Assembly: GCA_963920665.1 (NCBI GenBank)
Contig: OY987267.1
Coordinates: forward strand, 4,402,001-4,466,000
Origin: Straminergon stramineum
Taxonomy: Eukaryota; Streptophyta; Bryopsida; Hypnales; Calliergonaceae
Length of the DNA: 64,000 bases
Direction: 5' to 3'
Shown: positions 36,801-48,199 of the stretch, piece after piece
How the letters are laid out: each line of letters opens with the position of its first letter
How positions within the stretch are numbered: position 1 is the first letter of the stretch
Position numbers and translations under genes: made by a program
Notes under the pieces: model-generated
What the model saw: only the letters and a program-made list of their open reading frames with translations
The model's database searches: none
What the model was told of the DNA's origin: nothing

Positions 36801-37640
36801 ACGCAAATAGTATTCTCAATGTCAGTTCTTTTAAGATTACCCTGTTTCGGAAAGCAATATTCACTACTAGAATTCAACCCCTTCAGCAAAGTATTTCAGC
36901 AACGTATTGTACCAACCTTCGAACGTTGCTCATAAACACTAAAACGTGATTCCAAAGTTGGCATTCAATGTGTCTACAAAACGTGCCCAATGTGAACAGC
37001 GCTTAGAAACATATTCGTGGAAAAACTTCGCGTGTTCACTTAAGCATGCTCCAAATTTGCATGTTTGCTGAAACACGTTGCTGGAAAACTTTGCAAAACC
37101 CTCCAAATTCTCGTAGTGATTTAGGAAACATGGTAGTAGGACATCGTGAAATACCTGCTGAGTGTGATGGTCAGGGGCAAACCCATTCGCAGAGCGACTG
37201 GATCCGGAGTAGAACCCCTGGCAGGCGCTGCCTAGACACTCCGTCTCGGGCGTGAACTCAAACCTGTTGGGCATGTGGTGCAGACCAGGCCCCATCCCTT
37301 CATCGAAGCGAGGAATGTACTGCGGGATGATTTGCGAAGAATCAGCGTCGCCGCAAGAGAGAAAGGATCCGCAAGGGATAGAAAATCCAGTGCTGTCGGC
37401 GTCCTTGAAAGACGAGGCATAGCTTCGACTTCCATCAAATTGCTGTTGCTGTTGCTGTTGCTGTTGCTGGTAGTTGGGGTTCCAAGGTGCCCAGCCCGGC
37501 TGGCTGTTGGAGCGTCGAAGTTCGTGCTGAATGGCCGACGTCAAGTCTAGCGGGTTCACATCCCCTGTGGCCATGCGAGGCTGAGACAGGGTTGAGTGCT
37601 GCGGGATCGCCACAAATTGATCCATCGTCAGCATGTCCAT
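33746..37640 (-). CDS. bZIP transcription factor, six coding exons, 496 residues
   Basis: Exons in transcript order: 37640-37155, 36158-35842, 35320-35245, 34787-34563, 34208-33908, 33831-33746 (stop TGA). All borders are GT-AG with matching phase. The short third exon joins ...DVKRKK to the fourth exon and creates the bZIP domain near residues 263-315. The basic region is KRKKRMLSNRASAQRSRQRR with the N-x7-R signature (NRASAQRSR). A leucine zipper follows (LDQLEVL, LRVENSTLQKKL, KKVDKLSKEL). The N-terminus is Gln/Ser/Pro-rich with ten Gln at about 58-67; residues 163-260 are acidic and Ser-rich (LYTDDDDLESSPLD). The C-terminus is Ser/Asn/Gly-rich and ends in DRWLEFTECFL. It should bind ACGT-core-like DNA as a dimer in the nucleus. 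An acceptor AG lies just before the ATG, so the leader is spliced. Subgroup not assigned. Confidence 0.9.
36938..37154 (-). other. Start of bZIP intron 1 (readable extension)
   Basis: The frame of the first coding exon stays open past the CAG/gtatttc donor at 37155 for another 71 residues to TGA at 36939. A retained intron would give a 233-residue protein lacking the bZIP domain. This is inference only; the spliced form is preferred because the next exon continues in phase. Confidence 0.35.
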
Positions 37641-38895
37641 TCTGCAAAATCAAACGGGGAAATCGTGACGAATTAGAACGAGAAGAAATTTCTTGGAGGG
37701 TTTGCAAAAAGCTAGTTCAAATCACGCAGATCCGCTACGAATGAGCAATCTAATATTCATACTCTCGGTAGTGAAAGCTGCACCGTACCAGAGATAGCAG
37801 CCATTCTCAGGAAAGAGAGGAAGGAAGAAAGAAAAGCTTCCGAGTAGGAAGCTTAAACTAATCAGCCGCTTAACCTGTGTGTAAAGGAAGCTTCTGCTCG
37901 CATTCAAGGAAATCCCACCCTCGTACTCATACTACCGAAAAGATTTGACCCAAAAGTAAAAAGGTAAGAGATTCCGAGCAGACGTGCGACTGTGCCGACA
38001 GCTTGAAATCACGCATTTTCACTACTAACGAGCAACCAAGACCTGCTCTCCGACAGCGTCGGTACTGAAAGCTACGTCAGAGCGAGCGGGTAGCACGTTA
38101 AATTCAGGAAATGGAAGGCAAGCTTCCCGGCACGAAGCTGAAACGCGTCACCCTCGGCAAGTCCATGTGAAGGACAGCTGGCGCTCGTATTCAGAACACT
38201 CCTCTCCTTCCTCATCCATCGCGAGATTCAAAAGTGATTCTCCCGAAAGATCGAGCCAGAATTGCTGTTCAAATTCCCTTGCAGTGCTTCTACATCTATT
38301 CCACAACCCAAGAACGGCGAAACTGCAGTCTGTTTGTGCTACGCCCTGCCAGTTTCACAGCAGAAGACGCAAAAGACAAGAAACGACCGAACGAGCCTGC
38401 GCAGCTAACGACCCATTTCTCATTACAATTAGAGACTACAACTGCAACTCCAAATCTCTCTATTGAGTCACAGAAGCCTGAAGAGTCCAAGCACCAGAGA
38501 GAAAAGCAACGAAAAGTAGCAAGTAACCAAGCCAGCCAGCCAGTGCAGATTGTGTTACTCCAAACTGTACCTCGAAGTCGAAGTCTGCCCGCCATAGCTG
38601 ATCCTGCTATCACCCTCCATGCCACACTAACTACCCAACCTCAGACTTCAGCCAAGTGTTATGAAGAGCACCACCATGAGCATTTGGAGCTCCAAGCAAG
38701 CTGCCAACAGAAGCAAGTACGTTGCAGAAAAGGGAAAGCAGCAGTAAGATAGCAGCTACAGTAATTAACTTAGATGAGACCGGGAGCGCTTTCGTCTTCT
38801 TCCATCACTGCTGAGGGTGCGTGGCTATTGCTAAGTTCCTGGCCTATCGCAGGGGCCTAGACAACTACGAAATGAAAAGAATTGGATCGTGAGGG
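37641..38895 (-). promoter_or_regulatory. bZIP leader and promoter region, with a ~287-bp tandem duplication
   Basis: Gene upstream region shared head-to-head with TRM10. Blocks around 37.70-37.98 kb reappear in order at 37.99-38.29 kb: AAATCACGCA, GAGCAA(T/C)C, GTA(G/C)TGAAAGCT, AGCTTCC...GAAGCT, TC(A/G)TATTCA and CCGAAA(A/G)AT. TTTTGCAG directly before the ATG implies a 5'-UTR intron. Both strands contain small open frames (about 38.30-38.75 kb) that could act as upstream ORFs, but none resembles a known protein. Confidence 0.5.
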
Positions 38896-39253
38896 TTGGA
38901 AGTGACTAAGTTAATCATATCCTTGTATGCCGGCACTTGCTTTTTACCCACCGGAGATGCGGGCCACTCACTCACAGAAAATGGGAGAAAAAGCCTGAGC
39001 CACAAGAATTCCCTGGCTGCCAATGCTTTGTTAGTTCAGTTGCGACTGGAACAGTGGAACTCCTTCAAGCTGGGTTTCGATTGGGTGTGTCAGAGATACC
39101 CGCTTCACGTGGCCAGCGTTCTCACACGTCACGGCCAATACGGATACGAGCGCCGCCGCGCGAAAGTTCCTTCGTCACCGACCGCGAGGAGCCACCCTGG
39201 CGGGGTTCCGCCACTGCGGAGCTCGCACGTCAGCAGCCAACTAGGATGCAAAA

Positions 39254-39312
39254 GGGAAATTCGTGGTGGGAAACTCGTGGAGGGAAACTCGTGGTGGGAA
39301 ACTCTCGTGGCC
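39254..39312 (+). repeat. Four 14-bp units (GGGAAACTCGTGGT) upstream of TRM10
   Basis: Units read GGGAAATTCGTGGT, GGGAAACTCGTGGA, GGGAAACTCGTGGT and GGGAAACTCTCGTGG in direct tandem, about 95 bp before the proposed TRM10 start. They could be leader or promoter sequence. Confidence 0.8.
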
Positions 39313-39405
39313 CGGGCACAGATGATACTGCTGCTGCTCGAAACCCCATATTTGTTTCTGCAGATAGTATTGAAAGCTCTTTCGGTTGTGGTTGGGTTGG
39401 CAGCT

Positions 39406-42400
39406 ATGGACGGGTCAGTTGCTTCGCAGGTATTGTGTGAGATATTTTCGTTGAATGCATGCAAGGGGTGGAAGTATCTCCTTTCCGGTTTGTTCGTTGC
39501 AGGGAGATTGGCATCTCGTTGTTGCGAGTGGAATAAGCATCTTCCGGGGTTTGGATGCATTGCTGACACTGAATATGTGTTCAGCTGCGGGAAGCTCTCG
39601 CTCTTTGGGAAAATGTGTCATTTTTCAACTGTTTAGGGGTTTGCATTTCGGGTTTACATGGAATTTTCGCGGGTGACGGGTGTGCTCGTCGGACACTGCA
39701 AGTTTGAGACTTCGGGAGACTTCTGTTGCGCATCATGAGCTGATTTTAGGGATTTAGGCCAGGTGGTATTACTCGAGAACGGCTGCAGGTTTTGGAGTTT
39801 AGATATTATTGAGGGAATCATCTCTTTTTGTGAGATGCGGGACTGCTTGATAATGTGCAATCTGTAGCCTGCTGGTTAAGTTCGATTGTGTGCAGACGGG
39901 GGATACCTTCGCGGATATTGTTCGGAGTTTTGACCGTTAATGGTACAGTGAAAGTTTCGACAGTTTGCTCCTAAATTGATGGGTGTACTTCTTCGCACTA
40001 GGATGTTCTCTTTGGCATTGTGGAGTGTGCATTTCAGGCGTTCTGCTTCAGAGAGGGTGTCTTTGTTGCTGGTTTTCTACGGGACTAATGCGAAATGAAG
40101 CGGTTTATTAGGGTTTAGTTGCTGTAGAGAATCAATGGACAAGCCAATCAATATTGACAATGCCTGCCCGCTAAAGAAGGGTATCCAAGCAACATAGTTT
40201 GGGGTGATAGGCAGCACCGGCGCTTGAGAACGATGCGAGAATACGGTTCCTCTGAATATTGCCGTTTAGGGTTTTTTCGTTGTATCAGGCTCTTCTTGAA
40301 TCCGTTTCATCCGTTTCAAGTGTTCTGTAGTTCCGCGCATTTACAGGATTAGGGTTACTGATTAGGGTTACGGATTAGGTGTTGAAATGTAAATCAAGAA
40401 ACTCGAGAGTCCTGAAGTCAACCCTTTTTGTTCAACCCTAGAAGTCGTTGCAGTCGCCAGTAACATGTGTCTTCCATAATGCGATTATCAACATTTGTAG
40501 GCTTAGCAGGACCGCGTTGGGATCACGTTTCCTTCATAGTTGTGACTACGAGGGTTGCGGATTACTGGATGATGAACCTGAGATCACGAGCTTTCGTGGT
40601 TGGGGTTGAGATTAGGGTTACTGTTTTCTGCTTGTTGGCAATTCTGTTTGTATGGCAAAATCTGCTTTGGTGCATCAGTCTTAGAGTTCAATATGCAGCG
40701 TATGGGACGATTGACGCTGAATGGACATCCCCCCTTGAAGTGTAAACTTCTGGTACATTCTCTCCATGGACCAGACACTGGATGTCTCTTGAGCAGCGCG
40801 TCATGTGTGACAGTACTGTACATGTTTTGATATTCCTACTGTGGGTTTGATTGCAGGTTACTCCCAATGCTCCAAACGCGGATGGGGACGTGGCCGCCAC
40901 TAGGTCTCAGGATGCTGTCATTACGGAAATAAGTGAGCAGGATGTGGAAGAGGCCAGTACTGGGGAAATCGGTACACGGCCTGCAGTGGAGTCTTCGGTG
41001 CATGACGGTCCATCGGGGGAGCCTGCAGAGAATGTGCAGATAGCTACTGGGGGTGTTGGGGATGTTCCTTCGGCTGTGCATGGAGATTTGCCTTTGGAGA
41101 GGTTCAGTAGCTTAGGCCAAAGGGACGGGTATGAGAGCAGGGAGGCGTCCAATGGGACTGGTCTCTATGGTTTCGATGAGAAGGTTGAAGCAGGTTCGAA
41201 AATATCCTAATCATTATTGGCTCTTTCGCTCTAACAGTGTAAATATTTAGCATTGCCTCTTACCGTTATCCTGCTGCTTCTTTCTTGCGATTGAAAGCTC
41301 TTCAGTTTGTGTCAAAAGAAATAACAAATTTACCTCTTCCGTTTGGCAATATAACTCCTGTCGGCAACTGCAAAGTTTTATGTTGCGTTTAGAGTTGGGC
41401 ACTTTGCATGTCAGTAATCTGTTATACATTGGGAGTGCAGTGCTGTAGCGTGTTCCCATCTGCTAGAATAGCAAATGCTGAAGAATGGTGGGGTCTGTCT
41501 ACTTTTCCGGGAACTGGCAGGCATAAAAGTTTGAACGCAGCACAATTCAGTATTCATCGTCTGGAGGAATTTGTATTGAGCCTAAGGATCCCTTTTTTCT
41601 GCCTATATAGATACCTTTTTGCTTTTCCAAGTTCTCCTCCATTCTCTCCTAGTTTCTATTCTTCCACTATCTTGGTCCGACACTCTCTCCGACATTCTAA
41701 TTACTCCACAGAAGCCGACAATAATGTAGGGTTTGATTTCTCCTTCCTGTTGGTACATTTGTTGCCTTCATTTGAGCTTCCTAAATGAGTGATATGGGAG
41801 CAGCCACTTTTGGTCACTTGGTTTAATCTGTAATACTTCAAATGGACAAAAATCAGCTACTTCCATATCTATGTGAGTTGAAATGCATCATTTTGGAACC
41901 TCCAGAGTGTGGTAGTTATCATCATCGATGTTACTTCTCGTCGGTATTTTCTTTTAAAGTCTTGGTGTTTGATTGGCAACCAGGTCCATCGGCAGAAACC
42001 ATGTACCGAAAGGAAGAGTCGTATGTGGAAGTGTCGGAATGTGGAGAGAAAAACGGCAACTCATCGGACATGCCTCAAGTGGAAGTGGAATCTAATGGAC
42101 CGAAAGCCGAGCAGTATCCTGCTTTGTCTGGGACTGTGGAAGGTCATAAACCGCCTTTGCCAGAAGAAGCCAAGGGTCTTTCCAAGAATGCTCAGAAGGT
42201 GCTAGCCAAGCAAGAAAGGTACAAGCAGGCCAAGCAACAAAGGAAAGCGCAAGAGAAAGAAGCCCGTCATCAGGAGACAGCCAGGAAGCGCCGAGAGTGG
42301 CAGGAGAAGCTGGCTAATTTGTCGGAGGAGGAGGTCAAGAAAGCCCAGGAGGAGAAAATGGGATTGAGGGCCCAACGTAAAGAAGAGCACAAAGGACGAA

Positions 42401-44604
42401 AGGAGAAGCTCATCCAGGCTATGGCCGAGGGACAAAATATTGTCATCGACCTTGAATTTGGTGACAAGATGAAACCAAATGAGATCTCGAGTTTGGTTCA
42501 ACAGGTTCGTATATGCTCTCATTTGATTATGCTTTGCCTAATGCCCCTTATTGCAGATGCCTTCTTGGAATGTTTTGTTATTGGAGCTCACTTGCCATCA
42601 CGATCTTATGGGCGTGTGGCCTGTTTGGCTAGTGGCTCAAAATATCTTCTCTGATAAGTTATCACGTGTTTACTCTGGAAAGTAGCTAGTTCGAATGGGT
42701 GACCGATCGATAAATATGCACGATCGACAGAATCTACTTTTTAGGTGTGATTGCTGTTGGATTATGTCTCTTTTCTATTTGGATCTAGTAAGATTTCATC
42801 CCGTTGATGATGTTGGATGTCGTCCTTCACTTGATTGGATGTGGATCTACCATTTCCTGTCATTTTTTATGTCTTTCGTACTCATTCATTGCGCTCATGT
42901 TTTTCGTCATTGAGCGGATGATGTTCTGTCAAATGGAAGCAGTTCTCATGTTGGAGGATTATGTCACTAACGTAGACTTTAGCCCAAGCTAAATATAGAT
43001 AGTCCACTTTGGAAGCTAATAGTCAATTAAATAACAGCGTCCGAACTCGAATCTTCCTCGATTTAGACGCCGCCACTTTAGCTCGATCTTGCGGTGTTTT
43101 GTACAATATTCACGATAGCAATGAAGATTTGAATTGAATCATCAGCTAACTCTGGCGAAACTTGAGATGTATATGAAACAACTTGACCATCTGTGAGGTT
43201 CACTGTGCTTATATTTATGGAGTACAATCTGCTCACTCCTGTGGAGGGTTCTATTGCAGGTGATGTTTTCCTATTCTGCAAATGGGAAGGCAGGAGTACC
43301 TTGTCGGTTGTCATTAACAGGCTGCAATGGCGACATCCGGAAACAGTTGGAAAGGCATTCTGGATTCAACAACTGGCTTTTACACAAGGAGGAGAAATCT
43401 TACATCGAAGTCTTTGAGAATCGGAAAGAGGATCTCGTGTACTTGACAGCTGATGCAGGAACCGTTTTAGAGTCTCTAGACGCTTCGAAGATCTACATCG
43501 TTGGTGGTTTGGTGGACCGCAATCGGTGGAAAGGGATTACTGCGGAGAAAGCTGCACGTCAAGGCATTGCTACCGCAAAACTTCCCATTGCAGATCACAT
43601 GAAAATGCTTAGCTCTCAGGTGAGGCTCAAGGCATTTTCGCGTATGTCCTAGATGCATTATTCCTATCATATTTTCATATATACCCCCACCCCCCTCTTT
43701 GTGCAAGGAACCTAGTCCCGTGGCTTTCAGGTGTTTTGAGTGGTATTTATTATTAGAATGAATTTTGTTGGGGTGGTTCTTGTCTCCACTTCTGGGAGGA
43801 TTCTAGTGAACTACCAAATATTCTATTTGGATACTGTATGAAAAAGTTATAAATTGTAGTAGCAGGGTCCCAATGCCAATCCTCGACTCCGTCCCTTGAA
43901 CCATGAGTGTTTGTATTTACGACGTATCTCACGGAAAAGCATCGTTAACTGCGATAGAACCTAAAACTATCTTATTTTGTTACTACTGTAGTCACATTAT
44001 TGGATGGCATTTACATTTGTAAATGTTGAATTTTCAATCCATTAGAATGGTTCCATGCTTTAGTTTGGGCACTCTAGCCAGACCATTCTATATCGTAAAG
44101 TTCTTTGCCCTCTTTTGTGACTGGAATATCCTCTCTCAAAATTCTTGGAGAGGGATTTTTCAATATTCTTGGCCGTCGACTGCTCACTAGCAGGTCCCCA
44201 TTTGGTCCTTTGTCTCCCATTTCCATGGGAATCTAAGGACTCCTTTAGAACTGGGCAATAATGTTATAAGCCTATTGACATTAGTTTCGCGTTTGCAGGT
44301 GCTCACGGTGAATCAGGTGGTCGACATTTTGCTGCAATACTTGGACTTAGGAGACTGGGGCAAGGCCTTGCTCCAAGCAATTCCGCCACGAAAGCGCGGG
44401 CCTGCCGAGCCTTTAGAGGGCCCGGCAAAGCAAACCCGCTACGACTCGGACCAGACGTCTTCACAAAGAGGAGACCCCAACATGGATGCCATGTCTGAAG
44501 TGGGAGACGATCACATGCCTGTTGAGCTATCAAGAGATCTGAGCAACGTCGAGTCGCAGTCGGCCAGTTTTTCACAATCGTCTGTCCACAGTGTCAGAAC
44601 TTAG
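39406..44604 (+). CDS. TRM10: tRNA (guanine-9-N1)-methyltransferase TRM10
   Basis: Exons 40857-41193, 41984-42504, 43260-43619 and 44299-44604 join in phase. A tiny first exon, 39406-39429 (MDGSVASQ, donor CAG/gtattg), is the best in-phase start and gives 515 residues; that start and the resulting 1.4-kb first intron are less certain. The enzyme methylates N1 of G9 in tRNA using S-adenosylmethionine. Seen in order: an acidic N-terminal extension (1-120), a long Lys/Glu/Arg-rich helix (about 165-255, KQERYKQAKQQRKAQEKEAR), and the SPOUT domain from IVIDLEFGDKM through YLTADAG, YIVGGLVDRNRWKG, GIATAKLPI and VLTVNQVVDILLQYLDLGDW to IPPRKR. The Asp of GLVDRN is the family's proposed catalytic residue. 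A 70-residue Ser/Asp-rich tail ends SQSSVHSVRT. The bZIP gene lies divergently upstream. Confidence 0.92.
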
Positions 44605-44612
44605 GGTAACTT

Positions 44613-45125
44613 AGATTTGGATTAGAGCGTCGATTTCCGTTCAGTAGATTAATTTTTTTCCTTTTCTTTTCTGACCTGGAATTGGTTTTGCATTTCTAAC
44701 CTAGGCTCCGACAGATATAACTGCTTTGACATATGGTGTGCTACGAAGGAGGGTTTCGACAGGCTCCTTTTTTGTATCTGTAAATGACGTTTAGGATCCT
44801 GAGCGCTGAGCTGGCCAATGCAAACTCTGTATTCAAATTCCCTGTAATTTTTTTTCCTCTGTCTACGGTTGTAATTGTACTCATAAGATTTGGATTAGAG
44901 CACAATCATAGCCTTTTTCTCTTCCTTTCTTTCTCTCCGACCTTTGCCTTCATGGATTGGTTTGCAATTCTATCGAGGGCTCAACAGATGTAACTAACTA
45001 GCTTGACAAATGGTGTGGGGTTTTGACACTCTCCGTTCATATCTGCAATTGACACTTTTTAGAACCCTGCACGCTAACCTGGACAAATTCAACTTTGGAA
45101 TCAAATCCCCTATATTTTTTCGAAA
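44613..45125 (+). repeat. Tandem duplication (~270 bp) of the TRM10 3' flank
   Basis: AGATTTGGATTAGAGC at 44613 and 44886 starts two diverged units. They share TTGGTTT(T)GCA, CAACAGAT/CGACAGAT, TTGACA(T/A)ATGGTGTG, GTATCTG/ATATCTGCAA and CTGAGCTGGCCAA/CTAACCTGGACAA in order. Confidence 0.75.
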
Positions 45126-45282
45126 CCAGCAACATCCTTTGAAATCTTACCTCCACTACCTGAGAGGCATCTTCGGTGTGGGATCTACCGGGATTGTTTC
45201 AGATTGCAGCAATCTGACATGGTTTCGAAACGAAATTGGTAGAGAATTCAGTAGCATTGATCAGGTTCGTCATCTGAGCGCG

Positions 45283-45705
45283 TCACAAGGATGAGAAACT
45301 CCAGCAATGGGTACTTCGCTGGTGTGGACGAAACGATGTCGTGAACTGCAAAAGCACCCCAACAACAAGGACCGCCGAGGACACGACGACCCCAATCTGC
45401 CACCTCAGTGTGGGATTCTCGTAGAATCGGTGAAGGGGATAGCGATACGGGTCGTCCAAGGCGAAGATCGGCAGGATGTGGAAATGCTTGACAATGGTGA
45501 AACACTGCGGCAGCGACTGCAGGAAAGGCAGGCCCACGTAGAACCACCGGCACTCAGAGGGCGCCCGGCTTGCACGTCCCACCGCAAGTTCCCCAGCAGC
45601 TGCGTCACCAGAAACAGGGTCACCACCAGCGCCGTCTATCTGTTCACCGAAAGCTCGCAAACTTTAGACGAAACAAACTTTTCATTGTCCGGGGAAGCAC
45701 CCTAA
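45283..45705. pseudogene. GC-rich coding-like segment of unknown origin
   Basis: A 400-bp island, GC-rich against its surroundings, with frames open on both strands. On the minus strand one frame contains a plausible membrane segment (WQIGVVVSSAVLVVGVLLQF) after FYVGLPFLQSLPQCFTIVKHF. A neighbouring frame contains VTLFLVTQLLGNLRW, suggesting one frameshifted membrane protein. I cannot name the family. No introns are visible, so a broken retro-copy or a captured gene fragment is the best reading. A plus-strand frame (132 codons from 45307) is the alternative. Confidence 0.3.
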
Positions 45706-46560
45706 ACTGTCAATATAAGCAATTCACCATAGTTGGAAACACCTTTCGCTAGACAATTTTTTTGTTTTTGTTTTTGTTTTTTATTAGCAATTGAAAATCA
45801 TGAATTTTCAAAAAAGAAATTAGAATTTTTGGGTATGGCATGTAACTTCTGTGAATTTTCAAAGATCATTGAAATTGTCATATAGTTGGACTTGAAATCG
45901 AAAACTAACAAAATCAGTAGTCAAACAATCAACTATAAGTAAGGGGACACTTTAATGATATTGAAGAGTGACACTTTAATGGAAGCCTAGGGACACTTCA
46001 AGGGAATTCTTTTGTATATGGCTGGGAACATGAATGTTTTGGGGTGTTTCTACTTTAGTTTGACACAATAGCATTGTTGTGGCTTGGCCCTATTGTAGGC
46101 CTAGCTTGCACCATTTGATCCCCCCAAAATTGTGACTTTCAACTATAAATTTTTTTGAATTTTTCAACTTCTATATAGATGTATGATTTAGTTAACTACA
46201 AGGGAAATTATGTCCTATTTGATAGAAAATTGACCAAAGTTTGTCAATTGCTTTGTCAATGGAACCTATAGATTCGGCCAATAATTTGACAAAATTTTGT
46301 CAACTGATTTTGTTAGAATTTTTGTCAATTTCTATTCCCTAATATCCTCCTTTGTTAGTTGTCTCATTGCCATGCTTGCATGATGGCCTAATCAATGGTT
46401 ACAAGTGTTCCCATTTTTTGTGAAAGAAAAAATTTCAAAATTGAAATTGCTTTAAATTTGAACCTTCATATATTAAGCAAAAATGCAAGTATAAAACCAA
46501 TTGTTGTTGATTCATTGCACTTCATGAACCACTAGTGATTTGAGGATTTGAGAAGGAGAG
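45706..46560. other. AT-rich intergenic DNA
   Basis: A (TTTTTG)n run sits at 45759-45783. GACACTTTAATG-like and TTGTCAA repeats occur around 45.9-46.34 kb. No gene. Confidence 0.5.
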
Positions 46561-47131
46561 AGAGCTCTATATATACACATTAGGTGGTAGGAGGTAGAAC
46601 AATTCATATGGGATATGTCATTTAGAAGTTGCAAGAGTTCAACCGCTTATAGTTAAATTTCAAATAGGATTTGTATTACAACAAGAATTTTAGACCTCAT
46701 TTAGGTGTAGTATAATAACTTTTCTAAAAATATTTGGAAAATCAATTCAAGTTTCATGTCTAGAAATCCATTTGATATTTTGATCCTCCAATCAAAAGTT
46801 ATGAACAAATTTCAAAGGGGCAGTGGAAGGGAATTATTTTTTGACCTTTTCAAACATCCTCTTTGAAATTTATCCATAACTTTTTATTGGAGGATCAAAA
46901 CATCAAACGGATTTTTGGACATGAAACTTAAATTGATTTAGGAACTTTTTTTAATTCAAAGTTTTTTTTGAAAAGTTATTCTACTATGTCTAAATGAGGT
47001 ATGAAATTCTAGTTTTAATACAATTCTTATTTCAAGCTTAACTATGAGCGGTTGAACTTTGCAACTTCTAAATGACATATCCTACATGGGTTGTTCTATC
47101 TCCTACCACCCCATATACATACGAAGAGCTT
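46561..47131. repeat. ~570-bp foldback element (copy 2)
   Basis: Arms of about 260 bp are inverted around 46.84 kb. From the left: GGTGGTAGGAGGTAGAACAA, GGATATGTCATTTAGAAGTT, TTTTAGACCTCATTTAGG. From the right, read inward: GGTGGTAGGAGATAGAACAA, GGATATGTCATTTAGAAGTT, ATTTCATACCTCATTTAGAC. The inner arms match the 27.3-kb foldback. No target duplication was determined. Confidence 0.85.
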
Positions 47132-48195
47132 GACTTCTATAGATAACTCAAACTAAGATATCTATGACAATTGATAGAAAGGTAATTGTATAAGAAAAAC
47201 CTAATGGAATCTTTGTGTTTTTGGCAAATAGGGAGAAGAGAACCAAACATCAACTACAAATTTGATAAAAACTTGACAAAAACTTGACAAAAACTTGACC
47301 AGCTCTTACAAATTGACAAGATGAGGTAGTAATAATATGATTATTGTCATTTTGGACAATTCTTTGTAAAAAACTTGTCATCTTGGATTGCACTTTCTTG
47401 TAGTGGTTCAAGGTGCATGATTTTGTAAGCATCATTGATTGTTGTGAATATATGCCAATATAATGAAATGAGGTATGTGCGCCTTGTTGCATCCCATTTC
47501 CAAAAAGCACTCCAACTTACAAATTCTGACCCAAAATGTATTGTACAACTATTGTTCATGAGAACCTAGCTTGGGTTGAATTTGGGTACATTGTACACCT
47601 ATATTCATCACTTATACAAATTCATAATTTATTCATCATATATTCATGTGGTGTCTAAATAATAAATACAAAGAAAATCTAGAATATCCTTTTCATTTGA
47701 TACAACTATAACTTTGATAATTTCATAATTAGGCACCATACTCAAATTTTAATACAAATAATTTTAGGTGTAACCTCATTGCATCTAATTATTTTAACTC
47801 CTTTTTGGAACCACCCCTAGAGCTTCTTGTCTAAAATTTTCAACTTCTATTCATCAGAGTATAGGGTTGATTTTATGGTTATATATTTTCAATGCCTGGA
47901 GAACTCATAATTTACTAGTATTCATGTAGTGTCTAAATATTGGATAAGAAAAGAATCTAGAATCTACTTTTGAATTATAAGATCCACTAAAAAATCAAGA
48001 AATTTAATATAAGGAACAAATAATGCTCAATTGCTTATTCAAGCACATTTAGATTTTGTTTGTTAATATCACAGACTTCTAACACTATGTGGAGACATAA
48101 TTGAATACACACAATTATAATGAGTATGGATGTAAGGTCAATTTAAAAAATCAATAAAATATAGTACAAGAATTGTTAATATCACTTCAAAATTG
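47132..48195. other. AT-rich intergenic DNA
   Basis: ACAAAAACTTG is repeated three times at 47268-47300. CTTTCTTGTAGTGG at 47391-47404 resembles a CACTA right end without a found partner. No gene. Confidence 0.5.
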
Positions 48196-48199
48196 TTAA

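Noticed and set aside
38234..38752. 172-codon open frame on the plus strand in the bZIP leader
   Set aside because: Low-complexity, no domain signal, antisense to the bZIP 5' region, and crossed by the promoter duplication.
38896..39636. 246-codon open frame upstream of TRM10
   Set aside because: No recognisable family. It overlaps the proposed TRM10 first exon in the same frame but runs on past the donor with implausible composition; only its MDGSVASQ stretch is used.
47391..47404. CACTA-like right terminus CTTTCTTGTAGTGG
   Set aside because: No matching CACTACAAG left end or 3-bp duplication was found upstream.
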